A stretch of DNA of 47,744 bases. It comes from Nitrosopumilaceae archaeon (GTDB lineage: Archaea > Thermoproteota > Nitrososphaeria > Nitrososphaerales > Nitrosopumilaceae). A model generated the notes under the pieces. That model searched no databases. It had not been told where the DNA came from and saw nothing but the letters and a program-made list of their open reading frames with translations. Shown here one piece after another: positions 33,985 to 42,398 of the stretch (the first letter of the stretch is position 1; every line of letters begins with the position of its first letter). The stretch covers positions 1-47,744 of the forward strand of contig JAGWAX010000007.1 of the NCBI GenBank assembly GCA_021296175.1. Direction: 5' to 3'. The position numbers and the translations under genes were made by a program.

Positions 33985-34848
33985 ATGGCCTGCGTCAGAA
34001 TCAACGGGGTCGAGCTGGCAGACGCAGTAAAGGCGGATGTCAAGGAATCCGTGCTCCGGCTCCAACGCAACGGGGCCGAGGCGTGCCTTGCGACCATCCT
34101 GGTCGGAGACGACCAGGCCTCGGCCACGTACGTCAAGAAAAAGCACGAGGCGTGCGCAGAGGTCGGGATTAGCGCAGTAGACCACAGGCTCGGAGCCGAT
34201 GTCGGACAGGGCGAGCTCAACGCGCTCATCGAGAGGCTGAATTCGGATGCCCGGGTGCACGGGATACTGCTTCAGCTCCCCCTGCCCGGACACCTTGATG
34301 CGTCAGAGGCAATATCGAGGATATCGCCGGGCAAGGACGTCGACGGGCTCGGCACGGCCAACATGGGCCGCCTCGCGGCGGGGCAGACTGGACTCGTGCC
34401 GTGCACCCCGCTTGCGGTGATGTACATGCTTGACCACTTTAAGATAGGTCTCGCGGGAAAGACGGTCGTGATAATAAACAGAAGCGGCCTCGTCGGCAAG
34501 CCCCTGTACCAGCTGCTTCTTGGCAGGGACGCAACCGTAATCACGTGCCACTCAAAGACCGTGGACATTGCCAGATTCAGCGTCATGGCAGACGTGGTGA
34601 TCACGGCAGTCGGCGACAGGGAGAGGTTCGAGCTGACGCCGGACATGATAAGCGACGGGTGCGTCGTAATAGACGTGGCAATCACCAGACACAACGGAAA
34701 GCTTGCAGGCGACGCGGACTATGAGAAGGTGGCATCAAAGGCCTCCCACGCGACGCCGGTGCCCGGCGGGGTCGGGCCCATGACAGTTGCGATGCTGCTA
34801 AAGAACACCACGGCTGCGGCGGCGGGTGCAAACGGAATTGAGCTCTGA
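33985..34848 (+). CDS. folD: methylene-tetrahydrofolate dehydrogenase/cyclohydrolase
   Basis: 287 residues, the usual FolD length. It interconverts 5,10-methylene- and 10-formyl-tetrahydrofolate with NADP. Signatures are ATILVGDDQASATYVKKKHE with the catalytic lysine, GILLQLPLPGHLDASEAI, ISPGKDVDGL, KTVVIINRSGLVGKPLYQLL (NADP site) and TPVPGGVGPMTVAMLL. ATG 33985 follows the TATA-like box GTTTAATACC (33954-33963) by the standard distance; the open frame upstream to 33589 is a shadow of the MBL gene. The next gene overlaps its end by 23 bases and also belongs to folate metabolism. Confidence 0.95.
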   Translation: MACVRINGVELADAVKADVKESVLRLQRNGAEACLATILVGDDQASATYVKKKHEACAEVGISAVDHRLGADVGQGELNALIERLNSDARVHGILLQLPLPGHLDASEAISRISPGKDVDGLGTANMGRLAAGQTGLVPCTPLAVMYMLDHFKIGLAGKTVVIINRSGLVGKPLYQLLLGRDATVITCHSKTVDIARFSVMADVVITAVGDRERFELTPDMISDGCVVIDVAITRHNGKLAGDADYEKVASKASHATPVPGGVGPMTVAMLLKNTTAAAAGANGIEL

Positions 34849-35461
34849 GCGCGTGCAGGAGGAGAAGAGCAGGCTACGCAGGCTCCTGCTTGAGAGGAGG
34901 GACGCCACGTCGGCCGAGTACGCGGAGATTGCCGCTGGGCGCATACTGCGCAGGCTGCTCTCATGCAGGGAGTTTTCAGAGGCCCTGACCGTGGGCGCGT
35001 ACCACCCCATAGGCAGCGAGGTGCCCACGCGCGGGATAATGTCAGAAGTCATGTCAGGCGGCAAGGAGCTCTACCTGCCACGGGTGACAGACGACGAGGC
35101 AATGGAGTTTTGCCGCGTCCGAGACGTATCGGAGCTCAGGCGGGGCCGCAGGTACAGCGCCATAATGGAGCCGACGGGCCCGTGCGCGGAAGCCTTGTCG
35201 CGCGGCCTTGACATGATTATAGTGCCCTCCATAGCCGCGTCAGCCGACGGGTGCAGGCTCGGCTACGGGCGCGGATACTACGACAGGTATCTGGAAGGGC
35301 GCAGGGGGGCCGCGACGACAGTATGCGCAATACTCTATGAAAAGCAGGTCACAAAAAGGATCCCGGCCGACCCGCACGACGCAAGAGTGGACATGATAAT
35401 AACTGAGAAAAAGACGAGATACGTGGGCGGTAGAAGAGAGCGTGCGGCACGTGTCAGATGA
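34826..35461 (+). CDS. 5-formyltetrahydrofolate cyclo-ligase family protein
   Basis: 211 residues. It converts 5-formyl-THF to 5,10-methenyl-THF with ATP. Family segments are EEKSRLRRLLLERRDATS at the start, VGAYHPIGSEVPTRGIM, MIIVPSIAASADGCRLGYGR with the nucleotide-loop GYGRGYYDRYL, and RIPADPHDARVDMIITEK. The start GTG 34826 lies inside the last codons of folD (23-base overlap), so the two are co-transcribed and probably translationally coupled, forming a one-carbon folate pair. The last 15 residues are basic and not conserved. Confidence 0.88.
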   Translation: MQTELSSERVQEEKSRLRRLLLERRDATSAEYAEIAAGRILRRLLSCREFSEALTVGAYHPIGSEVPTRGIMSEVMSGGKELYLPRVTDDEAMEFCRVRDVSELRRGRRYSAIMEPTGPCAEALSRGLDMIIVPSIAASADGCRLGYGRGYYDRYLEGRRGAATTVCAILYEKQVTKRIPADPHDARVDMIITEKKTRYVGGRRERAARVR

Positions 35462-35480
35462 TCTGGGATCCGCGCGCCTC

Positions 35481-35490
35481 AAAAAAAAAA
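35481..35490 (-). terminator. T10 run after purD
   Basis: On the minus strand ten T follow the purD stop codon by 12 bases, a typical archaeal terminator for purD. In the other direction the same run is A10 just past the cyclo-ligase gene. Confidence 0.6.
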
Positions 35491-35502
35491 GGCGAGTCGG
35501 CA

Positions 35503-37353
35503 TCAGGTCTGCGAGGCGCCAAGCTCCTTTGCGCGCGTATCCATGGCGCCCAGGCTCTGGGCGGAGCCTATGTCGCGCCGGTATTCTAGTACCCCGGTCC
35601 TGACGCACGAGTCGATTGCCTCGTTGACCTTGTCAGAGGCCCCTTGCACGGTGTCCGACGCGGCGCAAAACGCCACGACCCTGGACCTTTTGAGCGTGCG
35701 GTATTTGTTGTACGTGTGGCCGCTGCCAGTGTCCGACGTGACGTCATCGCTGGTGTGATCATGGGCATCAACACCACGATTACTGTCATCAGGGTCGAGC
35801 TCCCTGACAAGCAGCCGATAGCACCTCGCGATGTCCTTGCGCTTGATGTTGGTGGCCTGCTCCACATCCTTGAGGTTTCGCGGCGTGGCAGTCTCCCTGC
35901 ACGCTGCATACAGGGCCGATGCCACAAGGGCCGATGTGGAACGGCCCCGCGCAAGTCCCTTGTCGAGCGCCTTTCTATACACGTAGGCGGCCTTCTCGAT
36001 CACAGTATCCGAGATTGCCATCTTGTCCTTTAGGCGGTTAAGCTTGTCTAATGCCTGCCTGAAGTTGGGATCAACTGGCTCGTGCACCTGGCTGCGGCTG
36101 TCCCACGTACGGAGCCTACACCCGTCACCGTCGACGGCGGCATCGGCGCGCACGCAGGACGCATAGTATGCAGTAACGCCCAGTCTGCCCACCGAGTCGT
36201 CGTCCACCTCAAAGCAGGAGGCGCTAGGGCTTGCAGAGGGATACTCCCTTGCAACCAGATACTTGCAGACGCTCGCCTTGTTTGCAAAAGACACCGTATC
36301 CCCGGACAGCGTGCCTTCCCACATGCGCGCCAGCACCTCTGACAGTGGCGTCTCCAACACGGACATTATGTTGAGGCACTCCGGATCCCCGAACCGGCTG
36401 TTGAACTCCATGAACCTGATTCCGCCCGCGGTCTTGAAGAACCCGCCGTTGAGCACGCCGGTAAACCCGAGGCCTCGTGCGCGCATGTCGTCTATCACTC
36501 TGCGCATTATAGTCTGGCAGCCCTCCAGATCCGAATCGGACAGAAACGGGAGCGTGTCGCAGTCAGAAAAGCAGCCCATGCCCCCCGTCCCGGGCCCCCT
36601 GTCGCCCTCGAGCCGGTACGGGTAGTCGTATGTGGCGGGGGACATTACAAGATGCGTCCCGTCGGTGAGTCCCATTATGGTAAACTCAAGCCCGTCCAGC
36701 TTCTCGACTAGCAGCACCTGCTGCCGGCCGCCGTGCGCGCCAAGCAGTTCTGAGGCATACCTAGCGCACTCCTCGTATGACGCCAGGTGCTCCGGCATCA
36801 CCTTGACTCCCTTGCCCCCCGTCAGCCCCTGCGGCTTTACCACGAGGTGCATGCCGCGGGACTCAAACTCGGATATCGCATCGCCAAGCTGCCGCTCGTC
36901 CCGCACAACCCTGTAAAGCGGGGTATACTCGGGGCAGAGCCGGCTCATCATCTCCATTGCATACACCTTGTCCCACTCTATGCGGGTGGCGGATTTGGTG
37001 CCGCCCACCGCCTTGAAACCTTCGCGTACAAGGGCGTCCACCACCCCGTTGGCAAGCGGCTCGTCGGCGTTTACAAATGCATAATCTACAGAGTGCAGAC
37101 GGGCATATTCCAGCACGGTATCCGGGTCGCTGGGATTGCCGATTGTGTAATCACCGCCGGATCGCCTCGTACAGTCCGCAATGAGCGGGTTTTCGTGGGG
37201 CATGACGGCGTACACGAGGGGCGCGTCCCGACTGCTGCCGTCGCCGGAAGAACTCTGTATTTCTGCCGCGCCTGCCGGTTTTGTCGCCGCGCCTGCAAGG
37301 TTTAGCGCAAAGGAGGCCTCGCGTCCGCCCCCGCCCACCAAGAGAAACTTCAT
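35503..37353 (-). CDS. purD: phosphoribosylamine-glycine ligase (PurD) with a TFB cyclin domain inserted
   Basis: 616 residues against about 430 for the family. PurD joins glycine to phosphoribosylamine in step 2 of purine synthesis. N-domain MKFLLVGGGGREASFALNLA; ATP-grasp VVKPQGLTGGKGVKV, VLLVEKLDGLEFTIMGLTDG, LEGDRGPGTGGMGCFSD and FMEFNSRFGDPECLNIMSVL are intact. The C-terminal domain begins (VTAYYASCVRADAAVDGDG) and is then broken at about residue 412 by some 110 residues of TFB type (see 35791-36117) and an Asp/Thr linker, and resumes near 546 with RTLKRSRVVAFCAASDTVQG and LEYRRDIG, the normal PurD end. The reading frame is continuous. An Ala/Ser/Gly insert follows the first helix (residues 20-45). 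A box CTTTTAATTACG (about 37381-37392) lies upstream. Confidence 0.94.
   Translation of the reverse strand: MKFLLVGGGGREASFALNLAGAATKPAGAAEIQSSSGDGSSRDAPLVYAVMPHENPLIADCTRRSGGDYTIGNPSDPDTVLEYARLHSVDYAFVNADEPLANGVVDALVREGFKAVGGTKSATRIEWDKVYAMEMMSRLCPEYTPLYRVVRDERQLGDAISEFESRGMHLVVKPQGLTGGKGVKVMPEHLASYEECARYASELLGAHGGRQQVLLVEKLDGLEFTIMGLTDGTHLVMSPATYDYPYRLEGDRGPGTGGMGCFSDCDTLPFLSDSDLEGCQTIMRRVIDDMRARGLGFTGVLNGGFFKTAGGIRFMEFNSRFGDPECLNIMSVLETPLSEVLARMWEGTLSGDTVSFANKASVCKYLVAREYPSASPSASCFEVDDDSVGRLGVTAYYASCVRADAAVDGDGCRLRTWDSRSQVHEPVDPNFRQALDKLNRLKDKMAISDTVIEKAAYVYRKALDKGLARGRSTSALVASALYAACRETATPRNLKDVEQATNIKRKDIARCYRLLVRELDPDDSNRGVDAHDHTSDDVTSDTGSGHTYNKYRTLKRSRVVAFCAASDTVQGASDKVNEAIDSCVRTGVLEYRRDIGSAQSLGAMDTRAKELGASQT
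35791..36117 (-). other. TFB (archaeal TFIIB) linker plus first cyclin repeat inside PurD
   Basis: Residues about 413-521 of the purD product read RLRTWDSRSQVHEPVDPNFR, then a complete five-helix cyclin repeat: RQALDKLNRLKDKMAISDTV, EKAAYVYRKALDKGLARGRS, ALVASALYAACRETATPRNL, KDVEQATNIKRKDIARCYRL, LVRELD. YRKAxDKGLxRGRS, AALYAACR and the KRKDIxRxYRxLxRELD motif are hallmarks of TFB repeat 1. The zinc ribbon, B-reader and second cyclin repeat of TFB are absent. The segment is followed by a charged low-complexity linker of about 25 residues before PurD resumes. Confidence 0.87.
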
Positions 37354-37604
37354 TCGGGTCGTAGTGACGGCGGGGTATGAACGTAATTAAAAGATTGGAC
37401 GCGTACGGCACATCTTCAGCGTGCCACATGCGGCGGCAAAGCATGCGCATGCCGGAACCGGCCCATGCCAGGCCCTGCTGCCGCGCGCGGTGCCGTCGCC
37501 ATCCCCACCGTCGCCGCCGCCGCCCCCAAGCATGCCATCGCGCGGGGCGGCCCCGATCCTAGCTTTATAATGCAGCGCGCAGATGCCACAACCAAGGGCC
37601 GACA

Positions 37605-40600
37605 ATGGAGTTATCTCAGAAATTCGATGCCAAGCGCATAGAATTGCGCGTAAGGGGTTATCTGGCCGAGACCGACGTCGCGTCGGATCTGCTCGAGTCC
37701 GTCAAGGACAGAGAAAAGGCCAGGTTCATAGAGGGGCCTCCTACCATGAACGGCCCGCCGCATGTGGGGCACCTGAGGGGCAGGATAATCAAGGACCTGT
37801 GGTACAGGTTCAGCACGCTGCGCGGCGCGTATGTAGAGTTCAACGCCGGATGGGACACACAGGGGCTGCCAATCGAGCTGCAGGCAGAAAAGGAGCTCGG
37901 GGTGACCGGCGGCAAGGCAGAGGCAATCGAGAGGTTTGGAATAGAGCGCATCGTGGCCGAGTGCAAAAAGATAGTCGCAAAGAACACCACGGAGTGGGAG
38001 GAGGCAGATAGGCAGCTTGGCATATCGCTTGATCATGACAAGGCATATCGCACCTTTGATGACGAGTTCATAGAGCGCGAGTGGAAGATACTAAAAAGTG
38101 CAAAGGAGTCCGGCGTCATAAGGGAGGACTATACCGTAATCGCATACTGCCCGAGCTGCCAGACGTCGCTGAGCCACGCCGAGGTCGGGCAGGGATACAA
38201 GGAGGTGGTGGACCCCTCGCTGTATTATACGGTAGAGTTGGAAGGGGAGGCAGGCAGCGGCCAAGACGGCCGCGCCCACCTTGTAGTGTGGACCACCATG
38301 CCGTTTACGCTGCTGACTGACGCAATGGTCGGCGTCCACCCCGACGAGGAGTACGCGTACGTCAGGGTCAAGCAGGATTCTGACGGCAACGGTAGTGACG
38401 GCAACGGTAGGGTATGGGTAGTGGGCAAGACCCGGCTGGACGGGTTCCTATCGGAGATAAAGGCAGAGTCACACGAGATCATAAAGGTCGCAAAGGGCTC
38501 CAGCCTTAACGGCCTCGGCTACAGGCACCCCCTACGCGACGCCGTACCGGGGCTTGACGCAATGCTCAAGAGGCATCCGGACAAGTACCACAAGGTCGTG
38601 GCCGAGGAGTTTGTCGACGTCAATGCCGGAAGCGGCCTTGTGCACATAGCGCCCGCAAACGGCGAGGAGGACATCAAGGTGGCCGCCAAGCGGGGCGTCG
38701 AGGTCTTCTGCCCCATTGACGACCAGGTGCGGTTCACCTGGGAGGCCGGCGACAGGTATGCCGGCATGCCCGTCAGGGACGCGGACCGCGCGATAGTAGA
38801 GGAGTTGAGGACGCGCGGCGCCCTGGTAAGGATAGGCCGGATAAAGCACAGTTATCCGCACTGCTGGCGCTCCGGACACGCGCTCGTATGGCTTGCGCGC
38901 AGGGGGTATTTTTACGACACCGGCGCGATAGGGGACAACGCCACGAGGGCCGCCGAGGAAGCCGAGTACTTTTTTGAGCAGCCAAGAAACAGGTTCCTTG
39001 GCATAATAAACGACAGGCACCCCTGGTGCATATCAAGGGAGCGCATATGGGGATGCCCGCTGCCCGTGTGGAAGTGCAACGACTGCCAGGAATCCACGTG
39101 GCTCTATTCCAGATCCGAGATAGTGAACAGCTCGGTGTATCTTCCCGACGGGGTTGATTTTGAGCTGCACAGGCCCTGGATTGACAACGTAAAGGTGCGG
39201 TGCGGCAGCTGCAGCGGCGTGAACACGACAAGGGAGGACTTTGTGCTTGACACGTGGCACAACAGCGGCTCGGCCCCGTGGTCGTCGCTTGACGACTACA
39301 CATACCACAGCGACGTGCCGGTCCCGTTCCTGACAGAGGGGATTGACCAGACGCGCGGATGGGCCTACACGCTGCTCCTTGAGAACGTCATACTCAGGGG
39401 GGAGCCCGTGGCCCCGTTCAGGGCGTTCCTGTTTCAGGGGCACGTGCTTGACGAGAACGGCCAAAAGATGAGCAAGAGCAAGGGAAACGTCCTAGGTGGG
39501 AGAAAGCTGCTCGAGGACCACCCGGCCGACATGATCCGCCTGTACTGCATGTGGAAGGCCTCGCCGATAGAGCCCCTGAGCTTTAGCATACAGGAGATGA
39601 ACGCCAGGCCGCACCAGACCATCAGCACGCTATACAACCTGCACCTGTACTTTGCGCAGAACAGCCGATACGACGGGTTCGACGAATCGGTGCACACAGT
39701 ACAGTGGGCGGGCGGCCAGGACCTGCTAAGGAAGCCGGAGAGGTGGCTGCTCTCAAAGCTGCAGAGGCTAATATGCGGAGTGACGGAGAGAAACGAGAGG
39801 TGCAGGTTCCACGAGGCGGCCAGGGCGCTAGACGACTATATCGTCAACACATTCAGCCAGACGTACGTGAGGATGACAAGGGCGGAGATATGGAACGAGG
39901 AGGACGACAACAAAGACAGAAGGCTAGCCATATACGCGGTACTGTGCCACGTGCTCAGGGCGCTTGACGTAATGGTGCACCCGCTGTGCCCGTTTGTTAC
40001 AGAATACCTGTGGCAGTCCGCATTTGGTTCCGGCGGTGCAGGCGGCGGCAGCGGCGTGGTGGGCAAAAGCATACTGCTCTCAGCATGGCCCAAGCGCGAT
40101 GCCGGCATGGAGGACTCCGCGCTTGAAGAGTCATTTGACCTGATGACAGGCGCGATATCGGCATGCGGTGCGGCCCGCATGTCCAAGAAATTGAAGGGAA
40201 GGTGGCCGCTTGATGAGGCGGTCATATGCGTGCGCGCAGGGCAAAAGTCAAGGCTCGAGCCGCTTGCCACGATGCTCCAAGAGCAGATCAACGTCGAGAG
40301 GCTCTCAATTGTGGAGGCGGAGCACATGGGCGGTGGTGGCAACGGTGGCAGTGGCGGCGGCGCGGGAGACAGTACAGGCGACGCTGGCGGCAGCGGCAGC
40401 AACAGCGGCAGCAGCGTCGCGGCCGGCGAGTCGGCCGCAAGGCTGGCCCTGGAACTCGAGGAGATCGGCATGCCTATCACCATAACGGCAGAGCTCAACG
40501 GCAAGAGCGCGGGCCCAAAGGCCAAAAGGCACATGCCGAACCTGGTAAAAAAGTTTGGAGAGACACGGCCAAAGGAGATTGCCGAGTCGCTGCGCCGCCG

Positions 40601-41018
40601 CGGCTCCCACGACGTGCGCGTCGAAGACGGCGTTACAATAAGCCTTGACGGCGAGGATGTTGCAATAGGATACGGCGCGGCCGAGGGATACGCGACTGCC
40701 TCGAGGGGCGCCGGCGCCGACAGCTGCGCCGTATTTCTGACCACGTCAAGGAACAGGGAGATGACTGCAAAGGGGCTCGTAAAGGACGTCGCAAGGAGGC
40801 TGCAGGCGCTCAGAAAGGAGAGGGGTTACAATCCCACCGACATGCTGGAGCGCGCATCGATACTGGGGCTGACTGCAGAGCAGAAAGAGATGCTAGAGGA
40901 GAAGGCCGGCGAGCTCGCGTTCCTAGTCAGGGTGCGCGGGGTAAACTTTGAGGAGACCTGCGGCGCCTACAAGGACGAGGACATAGACGGCCAGGGGATC
41001 AGGGTGTCCGTAGAATAG
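37605..41018 (+). CDS. ileS: isoleucyl-tRNA synthetase
   Basis: 1137 residues, a little above the usual 1040-1070. It charges tRNA-Ile. Class Ia signatures are PPHVGHLRG (HIGH-type) and GQKMSKSKGNVLGG (KMSKS). GWDTQGLPIELQAEKELGV and the CP1 editing domain (WTTMPFTLLTDAMVGVHPDE) follow, then CISRERIWGCPLPVWKCNDC, typical of IleRS. The anticodon-binding region is at about 700-880. Extra length comes from a Gly/Ser/Asp-rich linker at about 908-945 (GGGGNGGSGGGAGDS...) with strong GGN repeats, placed between C-terminal segments. ATG 37605 fits the family N-terminus; CTTTATAATG (37563-37572) is a TATA-like box giving a leader of about 10 bases. Confidence 0.95.
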   Translation: MELSQKFDAKRIELRVRGYLAETDVASDLLESVKDREKARFIEGPPTMNGPPHVGHLRGRIIKDLWYRFSTLRGAYVEFNAGWDTQGLPIELQAEKELGVTGGKAEAIERFGIERIVAECKKIVAKNTTEWEEADRQLGISLDHDKAYRTFDDEFIEREWKILKSAKESGVIREDYTVIAYCPSCQTSLSHAEVGQGYKEVVDPSLYYTVELEGEAGSGQDGRAHLVVWTTMPFTLLTDAMVGVHPDEEYAYVRVKQDSDGNGSDGNGRVWVVGKTRLDGFLSEIKAESHEIIKVAKGSSLNGLGYRHPLRDAVPGLDAMLKRHPDKYHKVVAEEFVDVNAGSGLVHIAPANGEEDIKVAAKRGVEVFCPIDDQVRFTWEAGDRYAGMPVRDADRAIVEELRTRGALVRIGRIKHSYPHCWRSGHALVWLARRGYFYDTGAIGDNATRAAEEAEYFFEQPRNRFLGIINDRHPWCISRERIWGCPLPVWKCNDCQESTWLYSRSEIVNSSVYLPDGVDFELHRPWIDNVKVRCGSCSGVNTTREDFVLDTWHNSGSAPWSSLDDYTYHSDVPVPFLTEGIDQTRGWAYTLLLENVILRGEPVAPFRAFLFQGHVLDENGQKMSKSKGNVLGGRKLLEDHPADMIRLYCMWKASPIEPLSFSIQEMNARPHQTISTLYNLHLYFAQNSRYDGFDESVHTVQWAGGQDLLRKPERWLLSKLQRLICGVTERNERCRFHEAARALDDYIVNTFSQTYVRMTRAEIWNEEDDNKDRRLAIYAVLCHVLRALDVMVHPLCPFVTEYLWQSAFGSGGAGGGSGVVGKSILLSAWPKRDAGMEDSALEESFDLMTGAISACGAARMSKKLKGRWPLDEAVICVRAGQKSRLEPLATMLQEQINVERLSIVEAEHMGGGGNGGSGGGAGDSTGDAGGSGSNSGSSVAAGESAARLALELEEIGMPITITAELNGKSAGPKAKRHMPNLVKKFGETRPKEIAESLRRRGSHDVRVEDGVTISLDGEDVAIGYGAAEGYATASRGAGADSCAVFLTTSRNREMTAKGLVKDVARRLQALRKERGYNPTDMLERASILGLTAEQKEMLEEKAGELAFLVRVRGVNFEETCGAYKDEDIDGQGIRVSVE

Positions 41019-41047
41019 CTTTTATGTGAATATCGGTGCACGACAGC

Positions 41048-41701
41048 ATGGCGGGGACGGGTCGCACTGCAAAGCCGAGCGCGGCGAAGAGAAAGAAGGG
41101 CGGTTCGGCCGCCTCTGGGCGGAAAAAGCCGCCCGGCGTAATCGGGATCACGGTACTTGAAAAGAACGGCCTCGACGTCGACGCGCTGATAAGCGAGCTT
41201 GTGCGCAACGCCGCCGTCGAGTTCACCGCGTACTATTACTTTACCAACCTCAGGGCGCACTGCACCGGAATGGAGGGCGAGGGGCTAAAGGGAATAATAG
41301 AGGACGCAAGGCTGGAGGATCTGAGCCACTTCGAGTCGTGCATAGAGCGCATATACCAGCTCGGAGGATCACTGCCCAACGACGCGACGGAGTTCATACG
41401 CATGTCGGGGTGCGACTTTCTAAAGCTGCCACCAGATCCGACTGACCACAAGGCGATACTTGAAAAGTGCCTCAAGGCAGAGCAGGGGGCCATAGTCAAC
41501 TGGAACAACGTATGCAACATGACGATCGGCAAGGATCCGGCCACGTACGACATCGCAAAGGACATACTGGCCGAGGAGATAGAGCACGAGTCGTGGTTTC
41601 TGGAGCTCCTGTACGGCAGGCCGTCCGGACACATGAGGCGCAAGTATTCCGGGGAGAGGCCGCATACAAGAAAGCATTCGCGCGCGCTCGACATGGCGTG
41701 A
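41048..41701 (+). CDS. Dps-like (DPSL) ferritin-family protein
   Basis: 217 residues from ATG 41048. A basic Lys/Ala-rich N-terminal tail of about 30 residues (GRTAKPSAAKRKKGGSAASG) precedes a four-helix ferritin-like bundle. Ferroxidase-type ligands are seen as E in VRNAAVEFTAYYYF, ExxxxDLSH in ARLEDLSHFESCIE, E in AEQGAIVNWNNVC and ExxH in LAEEIEHESWFLE. Single cysteines near the metal site resemble the thioferritin DPSL group, which detoxifies peroxide with iron. The basic tail might bind DNA, as in Dps (inference). CTTTTATGTG (41019-41028) supports ATG 41048 over 41036. Confidence 0.82.
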   Translation: MAGTGRTAKPSAAKRKKGGSAASGRKKPPGVIGITVLEKNGLDVDALISELVRNAAVEFTAYYYFTNLRAHCTGMEGEGLKGIIEDARLEDLSHFESCIERIYQLGGSLPNDATEFIRMSGCDFLKLPPDPTDHKAILEKCLKAEQGAIVNWNNVCNMTIGKDPATYDIAKDILAEEIEHESWFLELLYGRPSGHMRRKYSGERPHTRKHSRALDMA

Positions 41702-41922
41702 CCGGGCAGTAGCCGCACCGCGGCAATTTGGCAGGTTTTGTTGCAATTACAGCGTAAAAAGGCTGCGCCGCAAATCTAGGCAATACGCGCCGGCCACTGC
41801 GCGGATTTGGAAAACGGCGGCCCACTGCGAACTTTACGCAGGCGCATGCCGGCGCATGTGCAATAGAACCCACGCACGCCAGCCCGGTTCACGGTTAAAT
41901 ACGAAATCACACAATGTAATTC

Positions 41923-42282
41923 ATGGTAAAGCAGGTAAGCCTTGACGCGTGGCAGGTCCAGCGCTTGCAGAATCTACTCATGATGGGCTCGGATATTGCA
42001 TCAAAGACTGACAGGTCCATAATACTGTACAGGCAGACGCTGGAGGAGGAGGACGGGTGCTACGAGGAGATCGTATGCACGCTTACCGCGGGCTTTGTCA
42101 TAGAGCAGATAGTCACGTCCGGGGGGATGCTGGTGCCGAGTTTTCGACGCCAAGTGGTGCATTCCATAGTCGAGTACCCGCAGGTGCTTCTTGGCCAGAG
42201 CAAGGACAGGTTCGCGGATGTAACAAGCAGGCTTGAGGAGCAGCTCGGGATACAGGAAGAAGACGAAGAGGTGCCAGGCTGA
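41923..42282 (+). CDS. small conserved-looking protein of unknown function
   Basis: 119 residues, MVKQVSLDAWQVQRLQNLLM at the start, then DRSIILYRQTLEEEDGCYEE, a hydrophobic VCTLTAGFVIEQIVTSGGML and the acidic end EEQLGIQEEDEEVPG. No membrane segment or metal motif. ATG 41923 is 27 bases after GGTTAAATAC (41893-41902). It precedes sucC by 116 bases but has a separate promoter. I do not recognise a family. Confidence 0.65.
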   Translation: MVKQVSLDAWQVQRLQNLLMMGSDIASKTDRSIILYRQTLEEEDGCYEEIVCTLTAGFVIEQIVTSGGMLVPSFRRQVVHSIVEYPQVLLGQSKDRFADVTSRLEEQLGIQEEDEEVPG

Positions 42283-42398
42283 CAGGAGATAGCGGCGCGG
42301 CCAGAACGTAGGCCGCGGCCGGCATGCAGACGTTTTTGTGACCATGGCAGGAACCGCAAGTCACAGTCGTTAAATTACGGCGCCAAGCCGATACAGAC

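Noticed and set aside
33865-34293. 143-residue N-terminal extension of the MBL nuclease frame
   Set aside because: It lies opposite folD, and the TATA-like box at 33886-33894 places the start at 33864.
39836-40744. 302-codon minus-strand frame
   Set aside because: Antisense to ileS; the Ser/Leu/Pro-rich composition mirrors the Gly/Ser linker.
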